From: Symsagittifera roscoffensis
Lineage: Eukaryota > Xenacoelomorpha > Acoela > Convolutidae
Assembly (NCBI RefSeq): GCF_963678635.1
Contig: NC_087071.1
Location: forward strand, 12,353,088 to 12,417,087
Direction: 5' to 3'
DNA: 64,000 nucleotides
Part shown: positions 1 to 9,269 of the stretch, in pieces
How the letters are laid out: every line of letters starts with the position of its first letter
Position numbering within the stretch: the first letter of the stretch is position 1
Program-made: the position numbers and the translations under genes
Notes under the pieces: model-generated
Told to the model about the DNA's origin: nothing
Database searches by the model: none
Seen by the model: the letters and a program-made list of their open reading frames with translations, nothing else

Positions 1-517
1 ACCACACTGTCTGCGCCAGACAGTGGCATGGACAATCCCCGTGTGTGAGGTCGATGCTCCTAAGATTGCGTTCTCCCGAGGCTTCCAGGAGAGGCTCAAG
101 TTCCTTCATCTTCTCGTGTATCACGTCGACTTCTCCTAAGTTAGGGGCACCTACCATGGGTTTCCCCTTCACGTTTTGTCTCTCGAGGTCACTTGTATTT
201 TCGCTCTCCAAGCCTAGAAGTTCTTCACCCCAGATTTCACTCAAGTCATCCCTTTGTTCTTTAGGCACTGTTCCTCGGACCTTCCTCAACAGCTTGTGTG
301 AATGATTTGACATCCGAGCTAGTCTTACACATTTGGGCACTGAGAAGGCTTTGTCTACCAATATCCTCTGGCTGGACACTTCTACCATCGCCATGTGTAA
401 TGGATAGTGGCTGCCACATAGGTTGGCCATCACTGACCCCACTAGGGACTTCGCATTTAGAGGCAGTCCATAGGCTTCGCTCATGGGAAATCCCATCTCC
501 GCCTCGAGTCCAACCTT
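1..517 (-). pseudogene. Continuation of ORF Y beyond an in-frame TAG
   Basis: Reading on in the same frame past the TAG at 518-520, the sequence stays open for about 170 codons to the window edge. The reading matches E2 protein remnants on the far side of the equivalent point, for example VRLARM and EPLLEASG here against VRLARM and EPLLEASG at about 35285-35550. So the coding region of Y originally ran through, and the TAG is either a nonsense mutation or a readthrough codon. The true C-terminus is outside the window. Confidence 0.6.
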
Positions 518-2284
518 CTAACTCTTGATGTGTTTCTGGGTCACTTGCAACACTCCGGGCCATGACTCCACGCTCAACGCGGTCACCAAGTGGTGTTCTG
601 ACTCTAGCCTCTCCAGTGACTGGAGACTACACATTCTTGAGAAGAATCCCAGAGCTGTTGCTAGGTTCACAGTGGTACTCGCGTAACACTCAGCCACTAT
701 CTGTATCTCACTTTTCTCCCCTTCGGTGATATCTTCAAACCAGGTGACTAGGTCTTCTTTCTGGAAAGACTGTATCCTGACGCACGATTGTCCATCACAG
801 GTGTGCTCGCCATTCCCACACGTCGAGTCAAGGCAACTGCCCGGCTCCATCTTCTTTACCGACCCTGTTCCACTCGTCATCTCACTTAACTCCTTCCTAT
901 GAGGCAGGATCAGTCTATGTACTATACTCAAGGTCGCTAAATCTTCATCCTCTGTCGGCGCCAATCTCACTCGCTCAGTGACTTCCTCGATCAGGCTCGC
1001 ATGGAGATGTGGACACCAGGAGGGCCTGAGCAATTTCCACACCACTCCCAGATTCGTCGTCAACATGCCGTTCCCGTTACCCATTTTTATATCTACTCTT
1101 TTACTTGAGCGTGGCACACTTATTACTTCCGGTGTTCTCTCGAGAATCAAACCTAGACTAGGTCTCTCTCTCTCCACAGGGTCTATCTCCATTATCCTCT
1201 CTGTCCAGAACTTCAGCAGCTCCGCCACTTCATAGTTTCTATGGGCACCTCCAGCTTCTAAATCTAAGAAAGGGTTGTATGCCATCCCCATCACTCCAGA
1301 CACATACTGATACTCTCCCTTCTTGTTGGGTTTCAAGTACTCTCCTGAAGAAGCCAAGTTACGGTGAACGTCGTGTTTCTCCTCGAACTTCCTGTTGTAG
1401 AATCTCCGTATCTCATCTAACTTCCTGTGGCTCTCTAGAGATTGCCTAGAACCATCCTCCTTTTCTATCCCAGTACTCTGGTACACATTCAAGATGACTG
1501 TGGAGACTCTCCTTTCCAGCGTCTTGCTTCCAATTGCTCTCTGGTGACATGCTAGGATGGTTCTGTCAGTCATCATCGACATTGTCCATCTCAAGAAACA
1601 GGTAGCATCTTTCCTCCTTGCCAGACTCAAGCCTGAGTTGTCCCTAGCAACGTGCTGCATCAGCATTCGATATACTTCTAGATTCTTGCCTCCCAACTTC
1701 AACTTGTCGTACGAAGTCAGTGTCTCTAACTCTATCCCCAACAGGCTCCACGCGAACATCAGATGTCCTGCGGTCCTAATAAAGGGATTCGCCATCAACG
1801 GCGATGCCGATGAGGATGCTCTCATCGCTGCTTCAAAATGATCCTTTAACAAGTTCTGCCAAGTTCTCTTCAGTTGGCTCCCCAATTCCAATTTATTGAT
1901 ACCAGCCTTCTGCTGGGTAGCCCAGTTGCGTCGTTTGCATGACACTCCACTGTCGAGCTTCTTCAGACAGTCTTCCAATTCCTGCAATGTTTCCAGAGCC
2001 ACCCACCACGGTCGGGCGGTGTTCCTCGTTTTATTTTTCTCAAGAGGATCGCTAGTCACTTGCTTCCCGGTAGCCTGGTGTTCATTTGAGACCCATTCTT
2101 TGCCGACGTCCACTTCCCAGGTCTGCCCGCTCGTCGAACCTCGCTTCATTTTTATTCTCTGAGGCTTGAAGTCTTCTTCCGTTGTTGAGCTGGTGGGGAT
2201 CTCCATCTCCTTTTCCACGTCGAGCAGTTTCCTCGGCTCGTAGCTACTCTTGTAGGCTGCTGTCTTCCATCGTGCCAGAACCAT
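518..2284 (-). CDS. Post-pol ORF Y, unrecognised large protein
   Basis: This reading frame has about 588 codons from the first ATG (2284). The frame is also open a few codons upstream through a TTG that overlaps the stop of the X frame. I do not recognise a domain. The N-terminal third is charged, the middle is moderately hydrophobic, and the C-terminal part carries several cysteines (around DSTCGNGEHTCDG) followed by the NLATALGF segment. Both the CFLRW region and NLATALGF recur in E2 (33.9-35.1 kb), so the protein is ancestral to the family and was under selection. It is the outer copy of a 1.7-kb tandem duplication, and its last residues are specified before an in-frame TAG. It lies downstream of X on the same strand and is probably expressed with it. 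Confidence 0.6.
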   Translation of the reverse strand: MVLARWKTAAYKSSYEPRKLLDVEKEMEIPTSSTTEEDFKPQRIKMKRGSTSGQTWEVDVGKEWVSNEHQATGKQVTSDPLEKNKTRNTARPWWVALETLQELEDCLKKLDSGVSCKRRNWATQQKAGINKLELGSQLKRTWQNLLKDHFEAAMRASSSASPLMANPFIRTAGHLMFAWSLLGIELETLTSYDKLKLGGKNLEVYRMLMQHVARDNSGLSLARRKDATCFLRWTMSMMTDRTILACHQRAIGSKTLERRVSTVILNVYQSTGIEKEDGSRQSLESHRKLDEIRRFYNRKFEEKHDVHRNLASSGEYLKPNKKGEYQYVSGVMGMAYNPFLDLEAGGAHRNYEVAELLKFWTERIMEIDPVERERPSLGLILERTPEVISVPRSSKRVDIKMGNGNGMLTTNLGVVWKLLRPSWCPHLHASLIEEVTERVRLAPTEDEDLATLSIVHRLILPHRKELSEMTSGTGSVKKMEPGSCLDSTCGNGEHTCDGQSCVRIQSFQKEDLVTWFEDITEGEKSEIQIVAECYASTTVNLATALGFFSRMCSLQSLERLESEHHLVTALSVESWPGVLQVTQKHIKS

Positions 2285-4400
2285 GGGGGCCGTCTCTCTC
2301 AAGTTTTCTCCGAGACCGCATCCACTGAAGGACTGCCCAATCCCTCCACGTCTCTCTTCCTCTTGCGAGACCTCACGTCTTTACTCGGGGGCGTTGTCGT
2401 TATCACCACTGATTCGGCTTCCTTGTTTCCGTCCAACCCTTCCAACTCTTGCCTCCCCCCTGCTCGAGCCTTAAGGATATTAGTACTTTTAATTATATTA
2501 CTAGTTTCGATCTTATCCCCCCTTACATGTTCATTTATTTTATCGTCAGTTTTTTGTTTCGGAGTAGAGCTGTCTTTAAATTTGTCTTCTCTGGTCTTTC
2601 GTGGTGCCTTCCTCAACTCGACCATCTTGCTCAGCAGCTCTCCTCTAGCTTTCTCCTCCAGACCTGTCCCCATCAAGGTCGCTAAATCTTCATCCTCTGT
2701 CGGCGCCAATCTCACTCGCTCAGTGACTTCCTCGATCAGGCTCGCATGGAGATGTGGACACCAGGAGGGCCTGAGCATTTTCCACACCACTCCCAGATTC
2801 GTGGTCAACATGCCGTTCCCGTTACCCATTTTTATATCTACTCTTTTACTTGAGCGTGGCACACTTATTACTTCCGGTGTTCTCTCGAGAATCAAATCTA
2901 GACTAGGTCTCTCTCTCTCCACAGGGTCTATCTCCATTATCCTCTCTGTCCAGAACTTCAGCAGCTCCGCCACTTCATAGTTTCTATGGGCACCTCCAGC
3001 TTCTAAATCTAACAAAGGGTTGTATGCCATCCCCATCACTCCAGACACATACTGATACTCTCCCTTCTTGTGAAGAAGCCAAGTTACGGTGAACGTCGTG
3101 TTTCTCCTCGAACTTCTTGTTGTAGAATCTCCGTATCTCATCTAACTTCCTGTGGCTCTCTAGAGATTGCCTAGAACCATCCTCCTTTTCTATCCCAGTA
3201 CTCTGGTACACATTCAAGATGACTGTGGAGACTCTCCTTTCCAGCGTCTTGCTTCCAATTGCTCTCTGGTGACATGCTAGGATGGTACTGTCAGTCATCA
3301 ATGACATTGTCCATCTCAAGAAACAGGTAGCATCTTTCCTCCTTGCCAGACTCAAGCATGAGTTGTCCCTAGCAACGTGCTGCATCAGCATTCGATAAAC
3401 TTCTAGATTCTTGCCTCCCAACTTCAAATTGTCGTACGAAGTCAGTGTCTCTAACTCTATCCCCAACAGGCTCCACGCGAAGATCAGATGTCCTGCGGTC
3501 CTAATAAAGGGATTCGCCATCAACGGCGATGCCGATGAGGATGTTCTCATCGCTTCTTCAAAATGATCCTTTAACAAGTTCTGCCAAGTTCTCTTCAGTT
3601 GGCTCCCCAATTCCAATTTATTGATACCAGCCTTCTGCTGGGTAGCCCAGTTGCGTCGTTTGCATGACACTCCACTGTCGAGCTTCTTCAGACAGTCTTC
3701 CAATTCCTGCAATGTTTCCAGAGCCACCCACCACGGTCGGGCGGTGTTCCTCGTTTTATTTTTCTCAAGAGGATCGCTAGTCACTTGCTTCCCGGTAGCC
3801 TGGTGTTCATTTGAGACCCAATCTTTGCCGACGTCCACTTCCCAGGTCTGCCCGCTCGTCGAACCTCGCTTCATTTTTATTCTCTGAGGCTTGAAGTCTT
3901 CTTCCGTTGTTGAGCTGGTGGGGATCTCCATCTCCTTTTCCACGTCGAGCAGTTTCCTCGGCTCGTAGCTACTCTTGTAGGCTGCTGTCTTCCATCGTGC
4001 CAGAACCATGGGGGCCGTCTCTCTCAAGTTTTATCCGAGACCGCATCCACTGAAGGACTGCCCAATCCCTCCACGTCTCTCTTCCTCTTGCGAGACCTCA
4101 CGTCTTTACTCGGGGGCGTTGTCGTTATCACCACTGATTCGACTTCCTTGTTTCCGTCCAACCCTTCCAACTCTTGCCTCCCCCCTGCTCGAGCCTTAAG
4201 GATATTAGTACTTTTAATTATATTACTAGTTTCGATCTTATCCCCCCTTACATGTTCATTTATTTTATCGTCAGTTTTTTGTTTCGGAGTAGAGCTGTCT
4301 TTAAATTTGTCTTCTCTGGTCTTTCGTGGTGCCTTCCTCAACTCGACCATCTTGCTCAGCAGCTCTCCTCTAGCTTTCTCCTCCAGACCTGTCCCCATCA
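928..4400. repeat. Two-copy 1.7-kb tandem direct repeat
   Basis: Positions 928-2672 recur almost identically at 2673-4400. The copies differ by scattered single bases and by a 20-bp deletion in the second copy near 3070 (present at about 1329-1348 in the first). The junctions share the three bases TCA: the repeat begins within TCAAGGTCGC and the right end is CCCCATCA. Near-identity means the event is recent. It duplicated the end of X and the first two thirds of Y. The single-copy order X then Y is still visible from 5877 downward. Confidence 0.95.
2299..4009 (-). pseudogene. Duplicated 5' part of Y fused to a second copy of the X C-terminus
   Basis: The inner duplication copy begins with the Y start (ATG at 4009), runs about 320 codons, then leaves frame at the 20-bp deletion near 3070 and soon stops at 2984. 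The correct Y frame continues in 2299-3141 until the duplication junction at 2673, where it passes in frame into the C-terminal region of X (MGTGLEEKARG) and ends at 2299. This is an accidental product of the duplication. The order of events suggests that the downstream copy (518-2284) keeps the full Y frame. Confidence 0.8.
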
Positions 4401-5877
4401 GGATAGGTTCTCCGAACTTCACCACCGTGTCCCACAGCTCCTCCTTAAAATCGTCCAATGTGGTGTCCTCGTCCACTTCTCGGTTAAAGTCGCTCAAGAA
4501 TCTTCGCCAAGCATCCGCATCCAGAGTGCCTAGGAAAGCATCCCTGTTTCCCTCGAAGGTGTTCTTCTCCCTTTTCTCCGCACTCAGGAAGATCATTCCC
4601 ATGTTGGGATTATCGCTCGTCAGTGGCAACTCTAGGTTCTTGCGGGGAGATGAGGTCAAAGGTGGCGTAGGGGTGTCTGCCCAATTTTCTCCACTCAGAT
4701 CTTTCAACAGTTCTTGCGTAGTGAACTCTTCCTCTGATGGCTTCTGTTCCGGTGTATTTCCCACCTCCATATCCTCTCCTGCCTCACTGAGAGTTTCATC
4801 CATGCTCTCCTCCCCCGATTCTGCTTCTCTTCTCCCAAGAATCCTTCTGAATCGATCTTCTACGGGAACACTCCTTTTATCCCCAGGGGTGCCCACTGAT
4901 AGGGTTGATGGTGTAGCTGGACCCGTCTCCTTATACTCTGTCAGAGCCACATGCAATGGGCCTGCTGCATCCAGCTCCTTTCCCTCCTGTCTCCTTTCCA
5001 CCTGCTCTAGTCCATAAGGTGACCGGTATTTCCTTGTGGCAAACAGCATATCGTCTGCTTTCAGTGCGATATGCCCTTCATTCACTATCATCCTGCCATC
5101 GTCCCACACCGGCAACTTGATCTCTAGACCTGCCCGCACAAGTGTTCTCAAGGCATCTCGTACCTCGAACTTCGGGGGCATCGACCCTCTCATTTTCTTG
5201 GCTTGAGTTGTCCATGAATTTATTTTCGTATCGCTGGTATGAAAATAGATCGCTACAGAGTAGCCGATGAAGAGAGAATCCCAGCCGTCGATGAACTCCT
5301 CCTGCTGTTCTTCGGTTGCTGCTCTCGCGAAAACGGACGGGACCACCAGGGGGCTGTTCATCCCCAGGGTCATTCTCCTCACTGTTGGAAATTCTGGAAT
5401 GCTTGCTGGCAGGACTTCCTTCTCCAATATCGCCTCTAGCTCCCTTTTCACCAGCTCGAAGCTTTTCTTCCACGCAGGAATTCTCAAGATCTCCTGTCCA
5501 TCTGCTGTCAGGGGATTTAGGTTCCAGAACTTGGGATAGGTTTCGATGGGACCTTCGCGCTTGCCTCCCATCCTGCACTGCAGTTGTCCTCGAAAACTGT
5601 ACACCACCAACTCCGGATCCTTCACCTTTCCGAAGAGCACCGTGCTGCTCATCTGTGCCCTTAGCACCTCCTGCTGACACGAATTAAGTGTCGTCCCATT
5701 TAGTACGCTTATGAGGCTCACGTGGGTCACTGAGTGTCGATAAGCTTTCACCAGAGGATCTGGAAACGCGAACGTGACGGCCGGTCCATAGATACAGGTT
5801 ACGACCTCCCCTAGCCCCCGGATCATCCCCATGGGGTCCGACCTCATGGCCAGGTATAGGTCCGTCAATAGAGGCAT
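4024..5877 (-). CDS. Post-pol ORF X, unrecognised large protein with basic tail
   Basis: The frame has about 617 codons from ATG 5877 and is open up to 5889 through a GTG. The first 300 residues look globular (PLLTDLYLAMRSDP at the N-terminus, then FAFPDP and YPKFWNLNP). The second half is acidic and low in complexity, and the C-terminus carries a basic cluster, RSRKRKRD, that could act as a nuclear localisation signal. I recognise no known family. E2 preserves the same protein (MPLLTDLSLAMRTDP at 32062, FPKLW near 32400), which argues for a real function. It starts 16 nt after the stop of the upstream ORF and ends with a TGA just before Y. Nucleoprotein-like or accessory roles are possible but unsupported. 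Confidence 0.65.
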   Translation of the reverse strand: MPLLTDLYLAMRSDPMGMIRGLGEVVTCIYGPAVTFAFPDPLVKAYRHSVTHVSLISVLNGTTLNSCQQEVLRAQMSSTVLFGKVKDPELVVYSFRGQLQCRMGGKREGPIETYPKFWNLNPLTADGQEILRIPAWKKSFELVKRELEAILEKEVLPASIPEFPTVRRMTLGMNSPLVVPSVFARAATEEQQEEFIDGWDSLFIGYSVAIYFHTSDTKINSWTTQAKKMRGSMPPKFEVRDALRTLVRAGLEIKLPVWDDGRMIVNEGHIALKADDMLFATRKYRSPYGLEQVERRQEGKELDAAGPLHVALTEYKETGPATPSTLSVGTPGDKRSVPVEDRFRRILGRREAESGEESMDETLSEAGEDMEVGNTPEQKPSEEEFTTQELLKDLSGENWADTPTPPLTSSPRKNLELPLTSDNPNMGMIFLSAEKREKNTFEGNRDAFLGTLDADAWRRFLSDFNREVDEDTTLDDFKEELWDTVVKFGEPILMGTGLEEKARGELLSKMVELRKAPRKTREDKFKDSSTPKQKTDDKINEHVRGDKIETSNIIKSTNILKARAGGRQELEGLDGNKEVESVVITTTPPSKDVRSRKRKRDVEGLGSPSVDAVSDKT

Positions 5878-5895
5878 GCCCCCATTCACTTTCCT

Positions 5896-6585
5896 TCACT
5901 CCTCTCTTGTCTTCGGGCTCTTTTCTTCACCAGTCAGGCGCCGGTTCTGCATCAGTAGGTACTGTATCAGCAGCGTCTTTAGCCCGGCAGCACACTTATA
6001 CGAGTAGGTGTCAATACTCGAGTGTGTTTTTCCCATCGACAGAGGCTGTCCGTATTTCATCAGTCGGTGAAATGACACCAGTTCCCCGTGGGTTAGAAGC
6101 ACCAATGTCAAGTATCCGTCTATCCGGAGGGTGTCCACGCCCCGACTGAACATGTATGCTGGGCCCATATTAAACAGGTACCTTGGGTAAACCAGGTACA
6201 GTGCCAGCAACAGACTGATGGGCATATTCAAAACTTCCTGTATGAAGGCTTTAAAGATGGTATCTTTCGCGCTATACACTTCGGACAGGAACTCCTTCCC
6301 CCAACAAGGACTCAAGAACTCAAGAATCTCGTGATCCCTCCTCGTCCTGAGCTCACCCCTTGCGTGCTCCCTCCAAAATCCTCCAATCGTGACTTCGTTG
6401 GCTGCTGTGACGAACCTGCCAACCGTCATTTCCCTTTTCTCGGCCACTCCCAGCTGCTCCTCAAGAAAATCCCAGATCTGCTTCACCAGAAGCGGAGCAT
6501 CTTCTCTCGTCTTCTCCGTGGCGTTCTCCAGCCTTGGTGTCAGGAAGAGCGACCTGCCTCCCTCTTGTGTCAGTCGATACACCAT
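5896..6585 (-). CDS. Post-pol ORF with one hydrophobic segment, unknown function
   Basis: A 229-codon frame whose ATG directly follows the TAG of the upstream ORF (TAGATG), in the same frame. Residues about 121-138 (MPISLLLALYLVYPRYLF) form a hydrophobic stretch that could be a single membrane span. The E2 counterpart has an even more hydrophobic segment (VSIVVILGLVVCVVC near 31770). The C-terminus is basic (LIQYLLMQNRRLTGEEK), also shared with E2. There is no signal peptide, cysteine-rich ectodomain or furin-like site, so I would not call it an envelope protein. It ends with TGA at 5896, and X begins in the same frame 16 nt further on. The membrane location is inference only. Confidence 0.55.
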   Translation of the reverse strand: MVYRLTQEGGRSLFLTPRLENATEKTREDAPLLVKQIWDFLEEQLGVAEKREMTVGRFVTAANEVTIGGFWREHARGELRTRRDHEILEFLSPCWGKEFLSEVYSAKDTIFKAFIQEVLNMPISLLLALYLVYPRYLFNMGPAYMFSRGVDTLRIDGYLTLVLLTHGELVSFHRLMKYGQPLSMGKTHSSIDTYSYKCAAGLKTLLIQYLLMQNRRLTGEEKSPKTREE

Positions 6586-7254
6586 CTACTCCAGCTGCTT
6601 CTCCGATGCGGCCACGTTCTTCCTCTCGTTGCTCGGCCCTCTAGATTTACTGGTGGAGCTTGTGATGGTCACCTCCATGTTTCGAAACCACAGACTGGCC
6701 TTCAGGTGAGTCACCACTGGATGATCGTCCCCTATAATCGGACTGAGCTTGAGTTGCCTAGCGAAGTTAGATATCTCCAGCAAGAGGACCTCGTCCAATA
6801 CGATGAGGATGTCGGCCAACTCGTGAAAGCCCCTCAACGCGTGGGACACATCCGCCCACGCCGCCGCGAGTTCTGACCTGCGAAGTCTCAAGTTCGTAGG
6901 TTCCAGTTCCCGATTGGGAGCTGCCATCAGAATACGCCATCCATTCCCTTCTTCTATCAAGATCAAGATCGCATACACAAAGTGCAGAGCGGGAGGCATG
7001 CTCGCGTACCCGGGGGACGTCGTGAACGCCACTTTTGTCTTTGAGCCAAATCGTGAGGCAACGTTCTCTTGTACTTCATTCATGGCTGCAAATAATGTCT
7101 GGATGGCTTCCCAGATCTTCTTCGGCGTAGGTTCATCACCCTTGAGCTGCTCAAGAAACCCCGTCGCATGCAAGTGATCGTTCATCCCTGCAAACAGCAG
7201 TAGCTCCAGGTCGCAAGGCATCTCTGATTTCACGGCCACCACCAGGGTTAACAT
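6586..7254 (-). CDS. Possible second SGNH-like domain, continuing from the overlapping upstream ORF
   Basis: A 222-codon frame overlapping the end of the SGNH ORF in another frame. From the second ATG (residue 12) it carries LLLFAGMNDHLHATG, where GMND fits the GxND block III of SGNH hydrolases. A later strand-like segment (VAFTTSPGYASMP) and WADVSHAL, a possible DxxH, follow. The matching first block may be VVIVAGSDF near the C-terminus of the upstream ORF, so the fold would be split between two frames. E2 conserves IIIYFAGNNDHLHSRG and LSPGYAHL but has Asn in place of the His. I see shape rather than proof: the Ser nucleophile is uncertain and the domain may be inactive. It ends in TAG immediately before the next ATG. 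Confidence 0.5.
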   Translation of the reverse strand: MLTLVVAVKSEMPCDLELLLFAGMNDHLHATGFLEQLKGDEPTPKKIWEAIQTLFAAMNEVQENVASRFGSKTKVAFTTSPGYASMPPALHFVYAILILIEEGNGWRILMAAPNRELEPTNLRLRRSELAAAWADVSHALRGFHELADILIVLDEVLLLEISNFARQLKLSPIIGDDHPVVTHLKASLWFRNMEVTITSSTSKSRGPSNERKNVAASEKQLE

Positions 7255-8722
7255 CTGGCTCCGCTCCTGGCAATGAATATATCAGAGTTTCCGGCCAAAA
7301 CAATTTGGGAGACGTCCCCTCGAAGTCCGATCCCGCCACGATGACCACCCTCGCTGCGGCTGGGTCTGCCCTGTCATAAACAGCTAAGGTTTTGGCCAGC
7401 TGCGTATTCCCGCAGTGTTTCCCGTATCTGGGGTCGTTGGCTAGTTTCGTACCTTCATACGCGGCGTCTGGTAATTCCATCTCTCTCGGATCCATCAGCT
7501 TGTCCACCACCCTCAACTGTGCTGGAGTGGCCACCCTAATCCTGGCAATGCTGGTTCGGTGTTTGGGAGGCTCCACCACGAATCCCGGACTCCCTAATGA
7601 CTTGAGAGGTCTATAGTTAATAGGTTCCATCACCGATTTTGTGGGAATCCCAGTCAAATCTGCCGTCTCCATCATTTTGGCTCTCGAGAAGTGTGTCTCG
7701 TGAGCCTTCAGCCAGTCCACGCACTGGAGTCTACCCAAGTCTTCGTGCGACACCTGCTCAAGACCCAAAGCTTTCGCTAACTCTAGCCTGCATTCCAGGT
7801 CTTCCAAGTCCAGCTCCTTGACCTTATCCACATATTTCGACCTGCTGGTCTCCGCTGGTCTCTCCGGCTTCTTCTTCTCCGCCACCACCATCGAGGATTT
7901 TATCGATCCCTGGGGAGTTGATGACGTTGCCTCATCGGCCTCCATGGGCGCGGCGCCCGGCAACTTGGTTCGGCTGTTCCTCGAACTGTCTCTAGAATCG
8001 GCCATTGCACCCAAGCGACTGGACAAAGCCCTCGAGTTGAAGAAGGATGGATTTGGGGGTGGTCCGAATGTGACCTGTGCCGTCTCTAGCAACTCTGCCT
8101 CCAATGCGCTTATGTGCCTTTGGAAGACGTCATTCAACCACTCCACCCCTCTGGGCCTATCAAAGTGAATCCCATCCGAAAATGCATCGTCAGGGAAAGC
8201 GGATAGCTCCATTTGCTCGGCCACGTCCAACAACCCAACGGGGAGGACACTTCTTCGGTTTATCTGCCTGATTATTTCGTTCAGGTTTCGCACTTTTGTG
8301 TTCATTTCCATTGCATGCTGGTCCGCTTTCATGTTGTAAGGGATGGTGCACACCGTAAGAATAGCCGGATCCATTTGAATCCGCAATTCCTCAAGAATGC
8401 AGCTCATCTTGTCGTGCAGCCTCGCCACCTTCCTTGCTTCCCCCCTGGTCACGTCATTCGTCCCGATCATCAGAGTCACCGTGTATACTCTTGCCATACC
8501 TAGCATCTCAAGTGTCGCTAGCATCTGCGGCGTCGCGGCTCCAGCGAAGCTCAAGATCCCCGTTTGCCAATGGGACTGGATCCGGGTCAGCACCCGCAAC
8601 AAGCTGTCCCCTATGATCAGGTGGACCGCCCCCTCAGGCACACGTGGCTGCGTGTGGTATTCCACCCAAGCTGCGTCATGGAAGCAATCTCTCCTGTCTC
8701 TCTGCGCCGTACTCCAGTCCAT
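7151..8722 (-). CDS. SGNH/GDSL-family hydrolase ORF (retroelement esterase-like protein)
   Basis: The frame is open from 8779 (a GTG) and the first ATG is at 8722. Counting from 8779, block I is IIGDSLL with Ser59, block II is the Gly near residue 80 (SFAGAAT), block III is MIGTND (106-109), and block V is SDGIHFD with Asp202 and His205. All catalytic positions of an SGNH hydrolase are therefore present, and the domain fills about residues 50-225. The remaining 300 residues are charged and end in a second alpha/beta-like segment. Esterase domains are known in ORF1 of some LINE retrotransposons (CR1/L2) and in some viral attachment proteins; here the substrate is unknown. The start lies 19 nt after the stop of the coiled-coil ORF. 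E2 retains only block V and the C-terminal half. Confidence 0.85.
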   Translation of the reverse strand: MDWSTAQRDRRDCFHDAAWVEYHTQPRVPEGAVHLIIGDSLLRVLTRIQSHWQTGILSFAGAATPQMLATLEMLGMARVYTVTLMIGTNDVTRGEARKVARLHDKMSCILEELRIQMDPAILTVCTIPYNMKADQHAMEMNTKVRNLNEIIRQINRRSVLPVGLLDVAEQMELSAFPDDAFSDGIHFDRPRGVEWLNDVFQRHISALEAELLETAQVTFGPPPNPSFFNSRALSSRLGAMADSRDSSRNSRTKLPGAAPMEADEATSSTPQGSIKSSMVVAEKKKPERPAETSRSKYVDKVKELDLEDLECRLELAKALGLEQVSHEDLGRLQCVDWLKAHETHFSRAKMMETADLTGIPTKSVMEPINYRPLKSLGSPGFVVEPPKHRTSIARIRVATPAQLRVVDKLMDPREMELPDAAYEGTKLANDPRYGKHCGNTQLAKTLAVYDRADPAAARVVIVAGSDFEGTSPKLFWPETLIYSLPGAEPDVNPGGGREIRDALRPGATAVCRDERSLACDGVS

Positions 8723-8741
8723 CCGATTGTGCCTGTGGTAT

Positions 8742-9269
8742 CTACCTTCCGTATTCGTTTTGTAACTCGAGATTACCACACTCCTGACAGGTTGCTCCCC
8801 CCACGTCGAGGATAACTCTTGCTGGGCTCTCGCGATTCCTTAGTTGTAGCCGCTCGTGCAACTCTTTCAGTCGTGACGAGCTACCACTCACCTGACTACT
8901 ACCCGGGGTCGAACTTGGCGTATATCCAGGCAGCGCGACGTCCATCAACGGGCGTATTACTTGTGTCTCCAGACCACGCAGGGAGGACGCTGATTCAGAT
9001 GGTATCCACACCTCCAACCCTTCGTTCATATGTTCTTGAGCAGCACGATCGAGATTGAATCGTCCCTTCGATCTTGGAGCTTCATCCACCTCCATACGTG
9101 ACTCTGGTCTTGAGCCGGTCACCACCCGCTCTTTGGGCCTAGCCCCTTTCTGCATGTCGAGCTCGCGTTGTCGTTGCTGGATCCTTTCAAGCTCTGACTT
9201 TAGCTGCTCGCAATTCGCGGCATTCTCTCGCACTCTTTCTGCCTGTAGCTGTTTAGCTCTCATCATCAT
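8742..9269 (-). CDS. Coiled-coil ORF 2
   Basis: A 175-codon frame beginning with three Met codons, the first of which overlaps the stop of the preceding frame as ATGA. Residues 1-45 are strongly helical and charged (ERVRENAANCEQLKSELER), continuing the coiled coil of the previous ORF. The rest is low-complexity Ser/Pro/Arg, and a CQEC pair sits near the C-terminus. No enzyme motif is visible. The two coiled-coil ORFs may act as one protein if the junction is bypassed. The frame stops 19 nt before the first ATG of the SGNH ORF. Confidence 0.55.
   Translation of the reverse strand: MMMRAKQLQAERVRENAANCEQLKSELERIQQRQRELDMQKGARPKERVVTGSRPESRMEVDEAPRSKGRFNLDRAAQEHMNEGLEVWIPSESASSLRGLETQVIRPLMDVALPGYTPSSTPGSSQVSGSSSRLKELHERLQLRNRESPARVILDVGGATCQECGNLELQNEYGR

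Noticed and set aside
2363-5017. Plus-strand ORFs of 200-300 codons inside X and Y
   Set aside because: Antisense shadows of the X and Y frames. Ser/Leu-rich composition reflects the complementary strand.
5896-6585. Envelope glycoprotein
   Set aside because: One hydrophobic stretch but no signal peptide, ectodomain, cysteine pattern or cleavage site. The evidence is too weak to call env.
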